NCBI GenBank assembly: GCA_030386875.1
Contig: CM059563.1
Span: forward strand, 19,173,936 to 19,237,935
Source of the DNA: Morinoia aosen
Lineage: Eukaryota > Arthropoda > Malacostraca > Amphipoda > Talitridae
Length of the DNA stretch: 64,000 bases
Direction of reading: 5' to 3'
The first letter of the stretch is position 1. Each line of letters starts with the position of its first letter. A program made the translations under genes and the position numbers. Of the stretch, positions 10,465-21,821 are shown one piece after another. Under the pieces are notes generated by a model. That model ran no database searches and was not told the origin of the DNA. It saw only the letters and a program-made list of their open reading frames with translations.

Positions 10465-10847
10465 ATTTTTAAACGTAAGCAACAATAATTACTCTATATC
10501 TAGTACAATTCTGCAACCCGCTTTCAGAGTAGAGTACATTAACCCACAGAACACGTCACAGGCTCACAGCACGCTGCGGTGCTTTCTTCTTTGGTGTCTC
10601 GTCAGAAGCCGGGAGCAGGTTCTCAAGGATTTGATCGTTTCGGAATGGATTGTGCCAGTATAGTAGCACACAAATATTTAATCCCCTAGCTAAAAGAAAA
10701 CATGCCGTACAAAGTTTTTGTAATGTCTAAGTAAATATCTTCATGAAAATAACGTAAAAATAGCATTCGTAGCTGCAGTATGAATCAATTCTTTGTTAAA
10801 AGAGATGAATACGTAAATTTAAGCTTCGAAAAAGGTTAGGTTAACAT
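10465..10847 (-). promoter_or_regulatory. GPX 5' UTR and presumed promoter region
   Basis: This stretch lies immediately upstream of the GPX start codon. No TATA box, initiator or upstream non-coding exon could be placed with confidence. The label rests on position only. Confidence 0.3.
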
Positions 10848-11120
10848 CGGCATCTTTGGGATGCTTAATTTCCAATCAAGCCTGATACATATGATCTTAG
10901 CATTGGTTTTTCAAATGTCTTATAACTAACACTATATATAGGACATCATGACGGTTCCCCCGTAAAGCCGGTACCCATTTCCGACACCTGGGTTGAGTGG
11001 GGTACTGTGCTTGAGCTTTCCCTTATACCCAACGGGGAAAATCTCCGCTCCAGCGCCGGGATACGAAACCGCGACTCCAACATACGAGCCCGATCCCTTA
11101 ACCACTATACCACGGAGAGC
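10848..11120 (-). mobile_element. tRNA-derived SINE, copy 1
   Basis: The minus strand starts with a tRNA-like head at about 11120-11045. It has an A-box-like TGGTATAGTGGTTAAGG and a decayed B box, GGTTTCGTATCCC. A body of about 200 bp follows, with GGGTATAAGGG, CCAGGTGTCGGAAATGGGTA and a tail GCATCCCAAAGATGC. The body is shared with 15577-15850. SINEs are copied by LINE reverse transcriptase; the partner here is unknown. Confidence 0.75.
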
Positions 11121-11704
11121 ACTGATAGAAGTATATGCACGTGCAGAACACGCGCTACCCTTGTTATTCATGTTGAGGTGTTCAGTCTTTCACTTTTGAT
11201 TACGCTTATTGAACTGGTTGAATTTTTCAAAGTTAACCCCAGTGATCCCAGATCGCACGTTGTTTGATTGCAATCATTAAATAGTTAACATTCGGCTAAA
11301 ATTCCTTAAAAACTTCATTTTGATCCACCAAATTGATACTTATTTATGTATTTGAAAGATAACCTCAATATAAAAAAGGAAAGTTGAGCGTGTTTTTTTA
11401 GCTTGGTAAAAAATTGTGGATAGAAACACTGCTAATTTAAATTAAAGTTATGAAACACCCTCTCGGGCTTGCTTCGTCTTCGTTTTTATCTCGATACATA
11501 CTTAAGGATTCTCATTTCATAACGCAAAATTCCTGGTGTTCCTACATAAAATTCTCAGTAGTCAGTATATGGGTTTATACCTGCTGCTGTGGTGGTGGTG
11601 CGTCTGTAAGCAAGAGTTTAGTTTGAGTTTACAACGAAATGTTTGCTGCACATTATTCTATATATGTCAGAGATGTGAGAAAGCGTGACACGTTTGCCTT
11701 GAAT
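11121..11704. other. Unassigned spacer
   Basis: No gene or clear repeat is seen. Confidence 0.4.
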
Positions 11705-11712
11705 TCTTTTAG

Positions 11713-11985
11713 AATTTGAGAGTTTTTATATGTTGGGAAGCTTATTCTACTATAGAGCTCCAGAAACTAAGAGAACTCTTTGTTCCAGGTCATATGAACC
11801 ATAAAATTTGAGAGTTTTTATTTGCTGGGAAGCTTATTCCACTATAGAGCTCTAGAAACTAAGACAACTCTTTGTTCCAGGTCATATGAGCCATAAAATT
11901 TAAGAGTTTTTATATACTGGGAAGCTTATTCTACTATAGAGCTCCAGGAACTCAGAGAACTCTCTGTTCCAGGTCATATGAAGAC
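11713..11985. repeat. 92-93 bp tandem repeat, three copies
   Basis: Copies begin near 11713, 11805 and 11897. Each contains GAGAGTTTTTATAT or a close variant, GGGAAGCTTATTC and TTCCAGGTCATATGA. The unit overlaps LINE-derived coding sequence read on the minus strand. Confidence 0.85.
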
Positions 11986-12090
11986 ATCATTCCTCTGATA
12001 TTTTTTTTGTTCGAAACATTGAGTGGAAGAAATTTTAGAACTTCTGCACTACTCCTAGGGAGGTAGTAAGACGAGAAAACTTGCGCAATG
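11713..12090 (-). pseudogene. LINE (CR1-type) C-terminal fragment, partly triplicated
   Basis: The minus strand encodes QVFSSYYLPRSSAEVLKFLP followed by VSNKK, matching the C-terminal region of the reverse transcriptase at 40647-42125 (VFSSLYLPHSSAEIVEF). It continues DLEQRVLLVSGAL and NKLP, the counterpart of IGQKALSVSGALLWNKLP in the larger copy, but with two stop codons at the LW position. The segment coding for this last part is present as about three tandem copies of 92-93 bp (11713-11985). It is a decayed fragment without a catalytic core. Confidence 0.7.
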
Positions 12091-12471
12091 GCAGTGAGGA
12101 GAATTAAGAATAAACTTGTATAGTAAAAAATAAGCCTTAACATATCTGATAACATGATGAATTTTACTGTTTTACATAAACTACAGAACTGAGGGATTAA
12201 CAAAATTTTGAAACGTTCCAAAACACGGCAAGTTAGCACCGTCTTCTCTACTTTTCTGGTCTCTGACACTCGGGTAAATGATTCGCTCGTGTGGATGTTG
12301 GGTCGTTTGTTTGTGCGTTCAAATGCATGCAGGACATGAGTTTCAGAAGGGTTAACCCAGGCAATCTCCGGTGAAGTATGCAATAAGATTGTTGAGGAGG
12401 ACGAATCACGGTTGAATGTGCTTCAACTCTCGCTCACACGTTTTATACGGGAATATAGGACTGGATGTAGG

Positions 12472-12528
12472 GCATAACCGAATGTAGGCATAACCAAATA
12501 TAAGGCATAACCAAATATAAGGCATAAT
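12472..12528. repeat. 17-bp short tandem repeat
   Basis: About three to four imperfect copies of GGCATAACCAAATATAA are present. Confidence 0.8.
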
Positions 12529-12599
12529 CAACAAATTGATCTTGCGAGCTTTAATACGGTTGTCGTTTTCCTTATTTCATTGCTATGACAGTGGGGATA

Positions 12600-13570
12600 A
12601 ATGATTAGTGCTCGTGTGTTTACCAATAGTTTGTTTGTTGGTTCATTTGGGGTCAGGGTATCGGTTTCAAATGAGCAACAAGAAAATTGGTCAAAAATTG
12701 ATTCAGTGTGTAGAACTTCACGGTATAAGCCATGGTGTTTCACAAGGAACAGTTTTGGGATCTTTTCTGTTTTCATATTCATCAACGATATTATTAAGGG
12801 CTGATCATTCTCCTAATTTACACATTTTGCTAATGATAGGGTTTGTCTTCAGCCAGTCTTGAAGAAAACTATAGTACTATAGGGAGCAGGATAAATGGTG
12901 AGCAAGAAAAAGACTCGATGTAACTCAATGCGAATAAAATGTTCATCGATCTATAATAAGAGCCGCGTCCGTCCGTCGGTCGGTCCGTCCGAAGCCAGCC
13001 TGCAGTGTGTGATGAGCGTATCTGTGATACAAGCTCCAGTCCTATATATTTTGACGGGCCGTGTTCACGCGGCCTCATCAACTCTCGAGAGATTGTATTT
13101 TTTTATTTCTTACTGCCTTTCTCTCATTTCGCCCCCTTTTTTATTTCAAATAAAGGGGGGTGAACTATGTAGTATCTATGAAACTAAACACACCCTATTA
13201 TAAAATTAACGGAATACTGCACATTTCTTTCGTTCATCAGAATTGATGTGAAAAAAATTGGGAAAATTCCTTCATCTAATTTCTGGAAATTACAATTGAT
13301 AAGAATCTGATTTTCAAGGAACTTATCCACAACATTAGCACTAATATATCCAAATCAATTGGAACCCCTTGTAGAGCAAAGAATGTATGACCTGGAAAAG
13401 CTCTAAAAATATTGCGTAGAACATTAGTCCATCAATTTCCCTAACAGAGAATAAAAGCATGACATGGGATGGATAAAAATTAAAGCAACGTACTTCTTAC
13501 TTTAGAAAAGAGAGCTACTAAAGTGATAAGAAACTCAGAATACAACCGCCATTCAAGTACTAATCAGGGA
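12600..13570 (+). pseudogene. Decayed LINE reverse transcriptase, interrupted
   Basis: Two plus-strand pieces of a non-LTR reverse transcriptase are recognisable. The first, 12608-12957, contains GISHGVSQGTVLGS (the GxPQGSVLGP motif) and FIFINDI in a shifted frame, then a NANKMFIDL-like end. The second, about 13230-13570, contains FLEITIDKNLIFKELI, then KALKILRRTLVHQFP and LEKRATKVIRNSEYN, all typical of the jockey/CR1 type. Frameshifts are frequent. Between the pieces (about 12958-13230) lies unrelated sequence that recurs near 36 kb, suggesting a later insertion. Confidence 0.75.
13061..13165 (+). repeat. Dispersed repeat R1, copy 1
   Basis: The core TCATCAACTCTCGAGAGA, followed by a pyrimidine-rich segment and TTATTTCAAATAAAGG, aligns along about 105 bp with the minus strand of 36042-36145. 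It is part of the sequence that splits the LINE at 12600-13570. Confidence 0.75.
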
Positions 13571-14316
13571 GTATGTATAATTTTAATGATACAGTGAGTT
13601 TTTATTGGGGACACATGAGAGATCTTATGAAATTATATTATCATGGTAGAGTGAGTTTTCATGAGGGACACATAGAAAATTCTGCCATCTATGAATTCCA
13701 AAATGGCTGCTAGTGAAGTTGTTTGTGATAGAAAATAAGCGGAAAAGTGCATCCTCATGTTTGTATTAGTCAACGAGTTCAGGTAAATGGAATTATGAAT
13801 TCCATGAATTCCGAAATGGTTCCTGGTTGAGATATTTACGATAGGAAAGAAGCGATAGCGTAGATACCTGTTCTATCCAACGAGTTGACGTAAAAGGAAA
13901 CGTATGTAATGGTTGCTTAATTATTACAATCGCGTTGTACAAATGTTTTTTCAGCTTTTGAATTCAGAGGTAGGGAGTAAAGTGAAAGCTAAATGAGCGA
14001 AAGAGGTCCCCTATAGCCTTTTCTACCAGCCTTCTCAGTTTTCTAAAATCATCAAAAGAGCTGCTTCTACTCCGAAGAAAATATTGCGACCACGAGACTG
14101 GAATTCAACAAGGCTTTTCAAATTTACTTGAATTAAGAGCATCTAACGTTGAATGTGGTGGTATTCAATAACATCCGCTCTACAAATGCACCAAGTTACT
14201 GAAATGTGAACTAACATTCGTTGTGGGCACGAATTCTGTTCTCTTGAATACACAAGCCTTCGAATCTAAATCTGACTCAAAAGTAACACTAAGAAATATT
14301 AGGGTATATTTACCTG
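13571..14316. other. Unassigned, with a diverged duplication
   Basis: A diverged tandem pair of about 110 bp can be seen at about 13680-13900 (GAATTCCAAAATGGCTGC against GAATTCCGAAATGGTTCC, later GTCAACGAGTTCAGGTAAA against CCAACGAGTTGACGTAAAA). No gene is seen. Confidence 0.45.
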
Positions 14317-14329
14317 CAATAGTAATTTA

Positions 14330-14488
14330 AAAATGAAAAGGAGAACCAAGGCGTATATAAACATTTTTACTTGTAAACGTTTCGGAAAATCTGGTTTCCG
14401 AAACGTTTACAAGTAAAAATGTTTATATACGCCTTGGTTCTCCTTTTCATTTTAAAAATAAGATTTCCGAAAAATCGACCAATCAGCT
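14330..14488. mobile_element. Hairpin insert 2 (possibly Penelope-like terminal repeat)
   Basis: There are two essentially perfect inverted arms of about 58-63 bp (ATGAAAAGGAGAACCAAGG ... CCTTGGTTCTCCTTTTCAT). The centre is CGTTTCGGAAAATCTGG and TTTCCGAAACG, with a 31-bp tail to 14488. A 13-bp direct repeat, CAATAGTAATTTA, flanks it at 14317-14329 and 14489-14501. Architecture, central GAAACG motif, tail and long target duplication all parallel the insert at 480-760. Confidence 0.65.
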
Positions 14489-14539
14489 CAATAGTAATTT
14501 ATACCTGATATTTGAAGCTGTTGTGACAAATCGTCTCCT

Positions 14540-14848
14540 TCATGTGGCGTATTTCAACAGTCGTGTAAACAACTCTGGCTCCGTGGATTTTTGTAAGTAG
14601 TGTAAGTGTTTTTTAGCCGTCTTCTGTAAAAGAGCACTTATACTTTTCGGACTAAAAGTGCATTTTAAGTTTTTTCTTTGAAACTTCTTCCATTGATTTA
14701 AGAGACGTTCGATAAGTTCGAATAATTCTTTACTCAAGAAACCGTTTGTTATTTTAAACCTTGGGAAATAAACAAGCTTAAGATGTCCGGACTCCTTTGA
14801 GAGGGTCAAGTGCCCTGCAGTATTCGGTGTTTTGCTCTCGTCTTTCAT
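14540..14848 (-). CDS. Unrecognised open frame
   Basis: The frame is stop-free from 14938, with its first ATG at 14848, and gives about 102 residues from that ATG (MKDESKTPNTAGHL at the start). The protein is hydrophilic and Lys-rich with no motif that I recognise. It lies 38 bp from the right TSD of hairpin insert 2. It could be an exon or a transposon remnant, or it may be non-coding; there is no splice or promoter evidence. Confidence 0.2.
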   Translation of the reverse strand: MKDESKTPNTAGHLTLSKESGHLKLVYFPRFKITNGFLSKELFELIERLLNQWKKFQRKNLKCTFSPKSISALLQKTAKKHLHYLQKSTEPELFTRLLKYAT

Positions 14849-15238
14849 GCCCTCAATAACAAATTCCACTGAAGAACTTCTCAACGATGTCCGAAAGTTC
14901 CCTGGCGCAATTTCTCTTGATGAAGTATTTGTTTTCACAGCTGTATCTGTACGAGAAGGATATGAGGAAGTTTTTACAATAAGGGATCTATTAAAGGGAC
15001 ATAAAAAAGGATGTAAATGAGTATTAAATTTAGCAACAGTTGAAAAAATGTCGGAATCGTGGAAGGAGATCTACTTTGCATGAAATCGTCATTGATAACT
15101 TATAAGATTTCGCTAGATACGAGAATCTGCGCCAAGATGAAAATTGTCTGAAACTTGACGTTGATTCATTTGTACGCTAGAGAATGTATATATTCAAATT
15201 TAGTGACTCAGAGAGCAGAATACATTATCACTAAGCCA

Positions 15239-15576
15239 AATTTTCAAGCAATTTACGTTGTCGTGAGTGCTTAGGTGAAGCATGAGTTATTCGAAGCCAA
15301 CTTGGCTCTGACCCGTGCTTACCCACAAAAATTACCGAGCACCTGGCAATCCAGCAGGGCTGTCAGATGCCAGGTTCTATTTTTTGCACCTCCCTCTGGG
15401 AGGGAGGGGGGGGGGGGGGGAAGGGGGGGGGGTTGTAGAAGTTGTAAAATTTCTCCCGCCTGCTGCAAAAAACAGAAAACTAACTCAAAGGAAGGAGGTC
15501 TTAGTAAAATACCGTGCATATTATTACTGGGCAAAAATATCAAACAGCCTCAGGTGTTTAACTAAAAAAAAATAAT
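15239..15576. other. Spacer with G tract
   Basis: The region contains a near-continuous G tract at 15406-15432 (15 G, then AA, then 10 G). No gene is supported; the overlapping open frames come from the low-complexity tract. Confidence 0.5.
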
Positions 15577-15850
15577 GAAGGCATCTACGGATGCTTTATT
15601 TCCAATTTCAAGCCTGATAAATATCACCTTGTACATTGGATTTTCAAATGCCTTATAACTAACGCCAGGACGCCATGACGCTTTCCCCCGGTCAAGACCG
15701 GTACCCATTTCAGACACCTGGGTAGAGTGGGGTAGTGTGCTTGGAATTTTTCCCCTATACCCAACAGAGAAAATCGCCACCAGCGCCGGAACTCGAACCC
15801 GGGTTTGCCTGCACGGAGGCGGGTTCGATAGTCGCACGGCTACGACGAGC
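15577..15850 (-). mobile_element. tRNA-derived SINE, copy 2
   Basis: The body matches copy 1 (GGGTATAGGGG, CCAGGTGTCTGAAATGGGTA, then TTATAAGGCATTTGAAAATC) and it ends in GATGCCTTCATTA plus a T run (15562-15576 region). The head carries a strong B box, GGTTCGAGTTCC, at about 15800-15790, but the rest of the head does not resemble that of copy 1. Confidence 0.75.
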
Positions 15851-17480
15851 AAACTGAGAAACAAGTCACTCAACGCGTCGTATAATTTCCAGAGACTGAA
15901 TGATATTGGAATAAATGATTAGTTTTGAGCTTCAGGGAAAAAATATATTCTGAAAAACTGGGAAATACCATCTAAATAGATCATCTTATCATTACACGTA
16001 GCTTGATTGTCGACTAAATGATTGCATGCTCGTGTAAGAACAACTCTGTTTCTTCAACGTTTAAATTTAAATTTTATATATAATAGGAAGTTTGTGTCCC
16101 AGATACCAATTTTATGAAATGGAATGTAGTTTTCAGGTATTCACAGAATAAGTGACAATTTTCACGACTTTAATTTTTTGATGGATAAATGAAAACCAAA
16201 TATTAGATTTCCTTTTAAACGAATTGTCAGGGTATATGTAGTAAGCAATGTTAGAATACGATATTTCAAGACTGATTTATCTGGTGTTGCTCTTTATTTT
16301 AGTTAAATTGTCTCAAAAGTTCCTTCCAAAATAACTCACTCTAGGGTTTACGACCTGTATTTTATTTAGTTATATATATAACCAGATGTTTTGCAATTTA
16401 TAGTGCCCTAAGTTTTGGGCCATTTCGATTGTACACTGTATGATGTTTTTACGGGTGGTTTTAATAATAGTCTTTAGCTTGTTCGAAAATTGTTTCCGCT
16501 GTTACTATGCAAGTTACAAACGCAAGTCATGTTATAGAGATGTGTTCTCCGGTTAATTGGTTTATACATCTATGAAAAGTTGTACTGTGTGTGTTATGAA
16601 AAATTAGTGTAAACGTGTTTAGGATTTAATCTTCTGTTCTACAAACATGATCCTTTTTATAGATTCCTTATTTTATTGTAATTATAATCAGTGTTAACGG
16701 TGCAATCGTCGAACTAATGCGAGCGTTACTGAAAGTTTTGTTCTTAATGGTGTTTCTCAAATTCATATATTTTCATTCCCAATGTTTTCCAGTTGTTCCA
16801 AATCTAAACAAAATACTGTGAATTTTTTTTCCTGTTCTTGTAGTCGTTCAAGCAATGGTATATTTATTTTACAATATGCTTGTTTTCTTGCACGCTTAAA
16901 AATGGTGTGTGTTTTTTTTGCATGCAAGAGCGATAATTCATCCCTAAAAACTATTCACAGTTCAAAAAACGCGTTTTTGTCTCTTTCCATTCTTCGATTC
17001 CTCTAGTTTTGAACCAGATCGATTTTGGATTACATTTAAACCAATATTAATACATTTGAATTGAAGAACAGAAATTTGAACTGATTATGTAGTGTCTAGG
17101 TATCTAGTTTACAGGTGACCGAGAAAGAAGACGTGAACCAATCAACAAAATATTAATTCATTTGTGAGTAATATATTATATCCACAAAGCAAAGGAAAAT
17201 ATGAAAGATATTTTCAAAGCTAAATTGTTGCATCACATATTTTGTTCCTGCTTCAGCGAAAAAATTCAGATTTTTCTTTCATTTTTTTCAAAAGTTTACC
17301 CACTTCTGTAATCATTCAGAAGTCTGACGGCTCAGGCTGGCCCCAGCGGGCATAATTCATTCCAGGATTTAGAATTCCAAGACATATTCCAGAAAAGCTG
17401 GTCTCAGCCGCCCGGGCCTGGAACGGACTGGACACAATGATCCCACGTTGGGACCTGCAGCTGGGACCGCCGGTCTCTTT
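15851..17480. other. AT-rich unassigned region
   Basis: No coding sequence, RNA gene or clear repeat is seen. Confidence 0.45.
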
Positions 17481-17499
17481 TCTGGGGGGCTGGACCCGA

Positions 17500-17710
17500 A
17501 TCTTGGGAAATTATGTCACATTGTTCGAAATCTTGAAAAATAATTTCAGAAAATTTTGGGGAAAATTATTTCCTGAAATCTTAAAAAATTATACAACAAT
17601 GTTCAAAATTTTAAGAACTGATTTTAAAAAATTGTGAAAAAGCATTTCGCATTGTTCAAAATCTAGGAAAATTATTTCGCATTGTTCAAAATTTCAAGGA
17701 ATTATTCGGC
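17500..17710. repeat. Degenerate ~35-bp tandem repeat
   Basis: About five or six poorly conserved copies of a unit containing ATTGTTCAAAATCTTGAAAA and AATTATTTC. Confidence 0.6.
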
Positions 17711-18479
17711 GTTGCTCAACGCAGCTCCTATTTGCTCTGCAGTTATTGTGATGTGAAAGAAGGGAAAATTTAGACTTAATTTCGTGTGTTTATTTGATTT
17801 GGATTATGGGATTTAAATATATTTCTCAATAAGATATCAATCTGATAATTTGATGGCTTAGGTTTAGGGTTGAAACAGATTATTTCTAATTTGACTTGAA
17901 TTCCGAGAAATTAATCAATTTATATGTATGTTAAAATGGGAATACATTGCTGGACTTTTCACTGCTGCGTTTGAGACCGAATTGACAATATAACAGCTCA
18001 GTTTTTGAGATTCAAACCAAGATATTTAAATTAAAACGGATTTCATGTAATTCCGAGTTTTAAATTTTTATTGTTGTTTTAGAAATACAGAAAAAATATA
18101 TAAAAAATAATCGATGTTTAAATAAATTTGCGAATTCTCCTGCTACATATCAAGACATGAGATCCAGCTGAATAAAATAACGCAGAAAATCTGCTAAAAG
18201 TGTATTGATGATAATTACTGATACATGGCTCTCCTAGTAACTCATGCTAGTTTCAGATCTACAGTAAGCTTATTTAATAATAAGAATTGTGATTATTTAA
18301 TTAATGCAATTACTGAATTATTCCTAATTATAACTATCATAATAAATTATGAACTCGTATATTGACGAGGATAAATTATGAACTCAAGATTCTCGTCTAT
18401 TGATTAAATGGACGAGAATCTTGGAATATTTTCATTTCATTTTACCTCGGGGTCAAGGAGTAAATAGCTTTGTGAAATA
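17711..18479. other. AT-rich unassigned region with small hairpin
   Basis: A short inverted repeat (AAGATTCTCGTC and GACGAGAATCTT) lies at about 18392-18423. Nothing else is recognised. Confidence 0.45.
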
Positions 18480-18790
18480 CTATCGTTCCCTAAACTGTAA
18501 AGATATACGGAGTATTTTGAATCCAATTCAACATGGGACCATACAGGAGATAAGATTATGACGTAACATCGATCCAGGTAAGATTATGACATTGCGTCGA
18601 TCCACAAAATGTCGGGAAATGTAGAGTGTTTTTAATGTATTTTAACATGGGACCATATAGCAGGTAAGATTATAACGTATCATCGATCCACAAAGTGTCG
18701 GAAATATGTAATGTTTTCGCCCTATTTTAACGTGGGCCCATACAGCAGATAACATGTAATTTTATCGTTTCATGTAGCGGCGGGACCAAG
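18480..18790. repeat. Degenerate ~110-bp tandem repeat
   Basis: Roughly two and a half copies, each with ACATGGGACCATA, AGATTATGACGT and CATCGATCCA. Confidence 0.65.
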
Positions 18791-20449
18791 TATGACATGA
18801 CAAATACTGTTGATCATTCCACATAATACGGAGACCGTGAATGAAATAAAGGTAAAGGTTCGAGCAAAAGGTACATTTTTCCTATGTAAAAGGTAAAAAA
18901 GATCCCAGTAAAAGGTGAATTTTTTCTTGTGTCAATTACGAGGATTCATAAAAAGTGTCGAGGTAGTCTTCATGTAGTGCATAATCTTACGTCAACTCCA
19001 AAATGCGATAAAAATTAGTCCAAGTCCCCTAACTAAGACGACAATTGATTCACGCCACGAGTAATTTACAATAACTGGGCCTAATTTATATTCGTTTACG
19101 TTAAAGTTCACGTAAGATGAAGCTGCATATCTCGAGGATAAAGTATAAATATGAATAATTCAGTAAACAAAAAATTCAAATGAATAAATAATTTACTTCA
19201 AAGAATTCAATAATTCAATGCAACTCTTCAATGAATAAAAATTGAATAATAATTACGCCTGCATGAAACCATCTCAGAAGTGTTTGGTGATGCTTGTAGG
19301 TTGAATATTACAAGCGCACTGAACAGAAGCTGGTATTACCATCGTATGCAGAAGATAGGTAGGTCTATTCCAGTCTTTCTCTCGAACTCCGCAGGGCAAG
19401 TGGCATTACTTCAGAAACGAAGCTATAGCTCGACCGCACTTGAAACGGTGTGAGAGCTTTCTTTGGTTGGCGCGAGTCTGCGGCTCCATTAGTGTTATGT
19501 TAAGAGCCTCGCAGTCATTCGCCTGTTTAAATGGTTTATTGTCTGTTTGCCTTGAGAATTTCTGTGATATTCATGTTTAAAAATGCATGGTTTGTAATCT
19601 GTTTGCTTTGAGAATTACTGCCATTTCCCTACAGTATAATACACAGTTAATCTTCTGCTTGGTTGGTTACTATACCAAGCTCTCTCGGTTGGTTGGTTTG
19701 ACCGTCATCATTCCTAGCTGAAAATAAAATACAATGCATAATGACTACATAATGACTGATAAATTGTGTTTTACTTCATTTAATTACAATTCACTGATTT
19801 TCATTGAATTTCATTAAATAGTTATCAAATGACAAAAACAGAAGAATCGGAAGAATCCATTCAACAGTTCATTTGCAGGTTGTTTTACGAATGGATTACA
19901 ACTCGAGCTTATATATAACACCGTAACTTTTGACGGCATCGGCATATCACATAGTAGTTTCATTCAGTAGTTTCCTTTCGTTTGAGCTAATTGGAGCTAT
20001 GTACTGCGTTTTAAGAAAGGTGAGAAAAACACTGATATTTTACAAATTTAAAGCCACTGAGGTCTGTAATTTTTCGACTACATTTTTATTTTTATGGAAT
20101 CATCTTCATTTGTGAATAATGTCACGAAATTGAAGGCTGGAATTTTTTCTATGGGGTGAAAAATGACAGATATTTTTTTAATAAGCCAGATACTTCATCC
20201 ACGAGCTCTTAAAGCCCTGAGGAAGTTCTTTTGAAAAGAATGACGACGAAAAAATCAACATGGCTGCTATATCGTTCAGCGTAAAATCCAGCGATAGTAC
20301 TCTATAGACCCTATAAAATTTAACTACATAGACCACTCTGCATCTAAGAACCTTCTCCACAACTGGCAAATGCTGCGAAGTCCTCACGGTCAAACTTTAA
20401 AAAGCACAAAATTGAGGACTTCGACAGGAGAAAAGGGCCCAGTTAGCAT
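18791..20449. other. Unassigned region
   Basis: AT-rich sequence with no supported gene or RNA. Confidence 0.4.
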
Positions 20450-20815
20450 TTATGTCTTTCAACAGCCGCACATCACGCAGCCAAGCTTACGTTTTTCCAT
20501 CATCCTGATATTTAACAGCAAAGAGAAAAAGCACACTCATCATCCATGTCTCAATACAGTTATGACCCAAGCCACTGAGCTTCCTTTTTTTCTGTTACCT
20601 GATATTTTATAGCAAAGGGAAAAAACGAGCACACTCGTCAACCAGTCTCACAACAGCCACACCTCACGCAGCCTAGCTTACGTTTTTTCTGTTATCTGAT
20701 ATTTGATAGGCAAGGGAAAAAAAAGAGTACACTCGTCATCAATGTATCACAGCAACAACGACTCAAGCCACCAAGCTTACGTTTTCCTGTCATCCTGACG
20801 TATCGCAGCAAACAG
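20450..20815. repeat. ~115-bp tandem repeat, about three copies
   Basis: Copies share CACGCAGCCAAGCTTACG or variants, TCTGTTACCTGATATTT, AGCAAAGGGAAAA and CACACTCGTCA. Confidence 0.75.
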
Positions 20816-21821
20816 GTCACGCTGCTGTGCTGAATGTGAACGAGTCCGCCTGAGAGAAGTGCACAACCCGCAACAAAATACAGCAGGCTTTTGCTCGTAA
20901 ACCTTTCCACATCGAGATTTACAGAGGCTTATTTATGGATTTGCTCTGCCGAATTTCGCGTTTATGGTCCAGTATTTCAAGTTTTCTTGACCCCGATCAT
21001 CCGGGCATTATTTTGAGGAGCTGTGACAGTCGGTGTGTGGAGTAAAGGAGCTACAAAAAATGTTCTGTGCAAAAGTTTGCAGTTGTCGAAAAACAGAGTG
21101 TAAGTTAAAACTTAAGGGTAATGGGTGGATTGGCGTTACAGATGGCGAAATGAGGCACTGGAGCACATTGGGAAGGAAATTTATTGAGCTTTTGACTCAG
21201 AATGAGGAGGTTCCACATCCATGAAAAAACACTACTATCACGTCGTTTTGAAGGTGGGATCATTTTTCTCGGTGTACACGTTCAATGTTGGAACGCTATC
21301 ACAGTACGTGTGCAGCAAGGCAAATAACTATATCGAGTTAATCGGAAAGTAAAAATAAGGTGACATTGTATTAACCTCTCGATTCCAACTAAAACCATGT
21401 TAAGTACGTCGTAAAATGAACATATTTTTATTTCAAAGCCAAATTTATATTGCGTTTATTTGAGCTTGAGTTATTCTGAACCAATTTCAGAACAAGCGAT
21501 GCTGTAGGAGGGCTTTATAGAAGCTGCTGTAATTTCATCTGATTTTTTTTATGAGTTCAGAAATTTCTTTTCAATTTAGAAAACTGTATAAATATACATG
21601 CCATTTAAAAGAATATATTCCTTGCTAGATATTTGGTTTATTCCTTATTCTACTACCAACATTCGAAGTAAGTCTTCACTAACATGTTTATGTTAATGAA
21701 AACATCGAGGAAAAAAGGAAGGGAACTTTAGGCCAGTCAGGTGAAACGATGTAAAAATACAGGAAATAAGAGGATTTCTGTGATAAGGAACTCTACCGCG
21801 CATGCGTGCATGTATTTTAAC
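20816..21821. other. Unassigned region
   Basis: No gene is supported. The short open frame at 21033-21224 has no recognisable family. Confidence 0.4.

Noticed and set aside
10465..10485. Alternative GPX start upstream of the chosen ATG
   Set aside because: The upstream in-frame codons contain no ATG, and the chosen ATG begins a clean signal peptide in a good context.
11045..11120. Possible tRNA gene
   Set aside because: A and B boxes are present, but the stems do not pair fully and the sequence continues into a dispersed SINE body shared with 15.6 kb.
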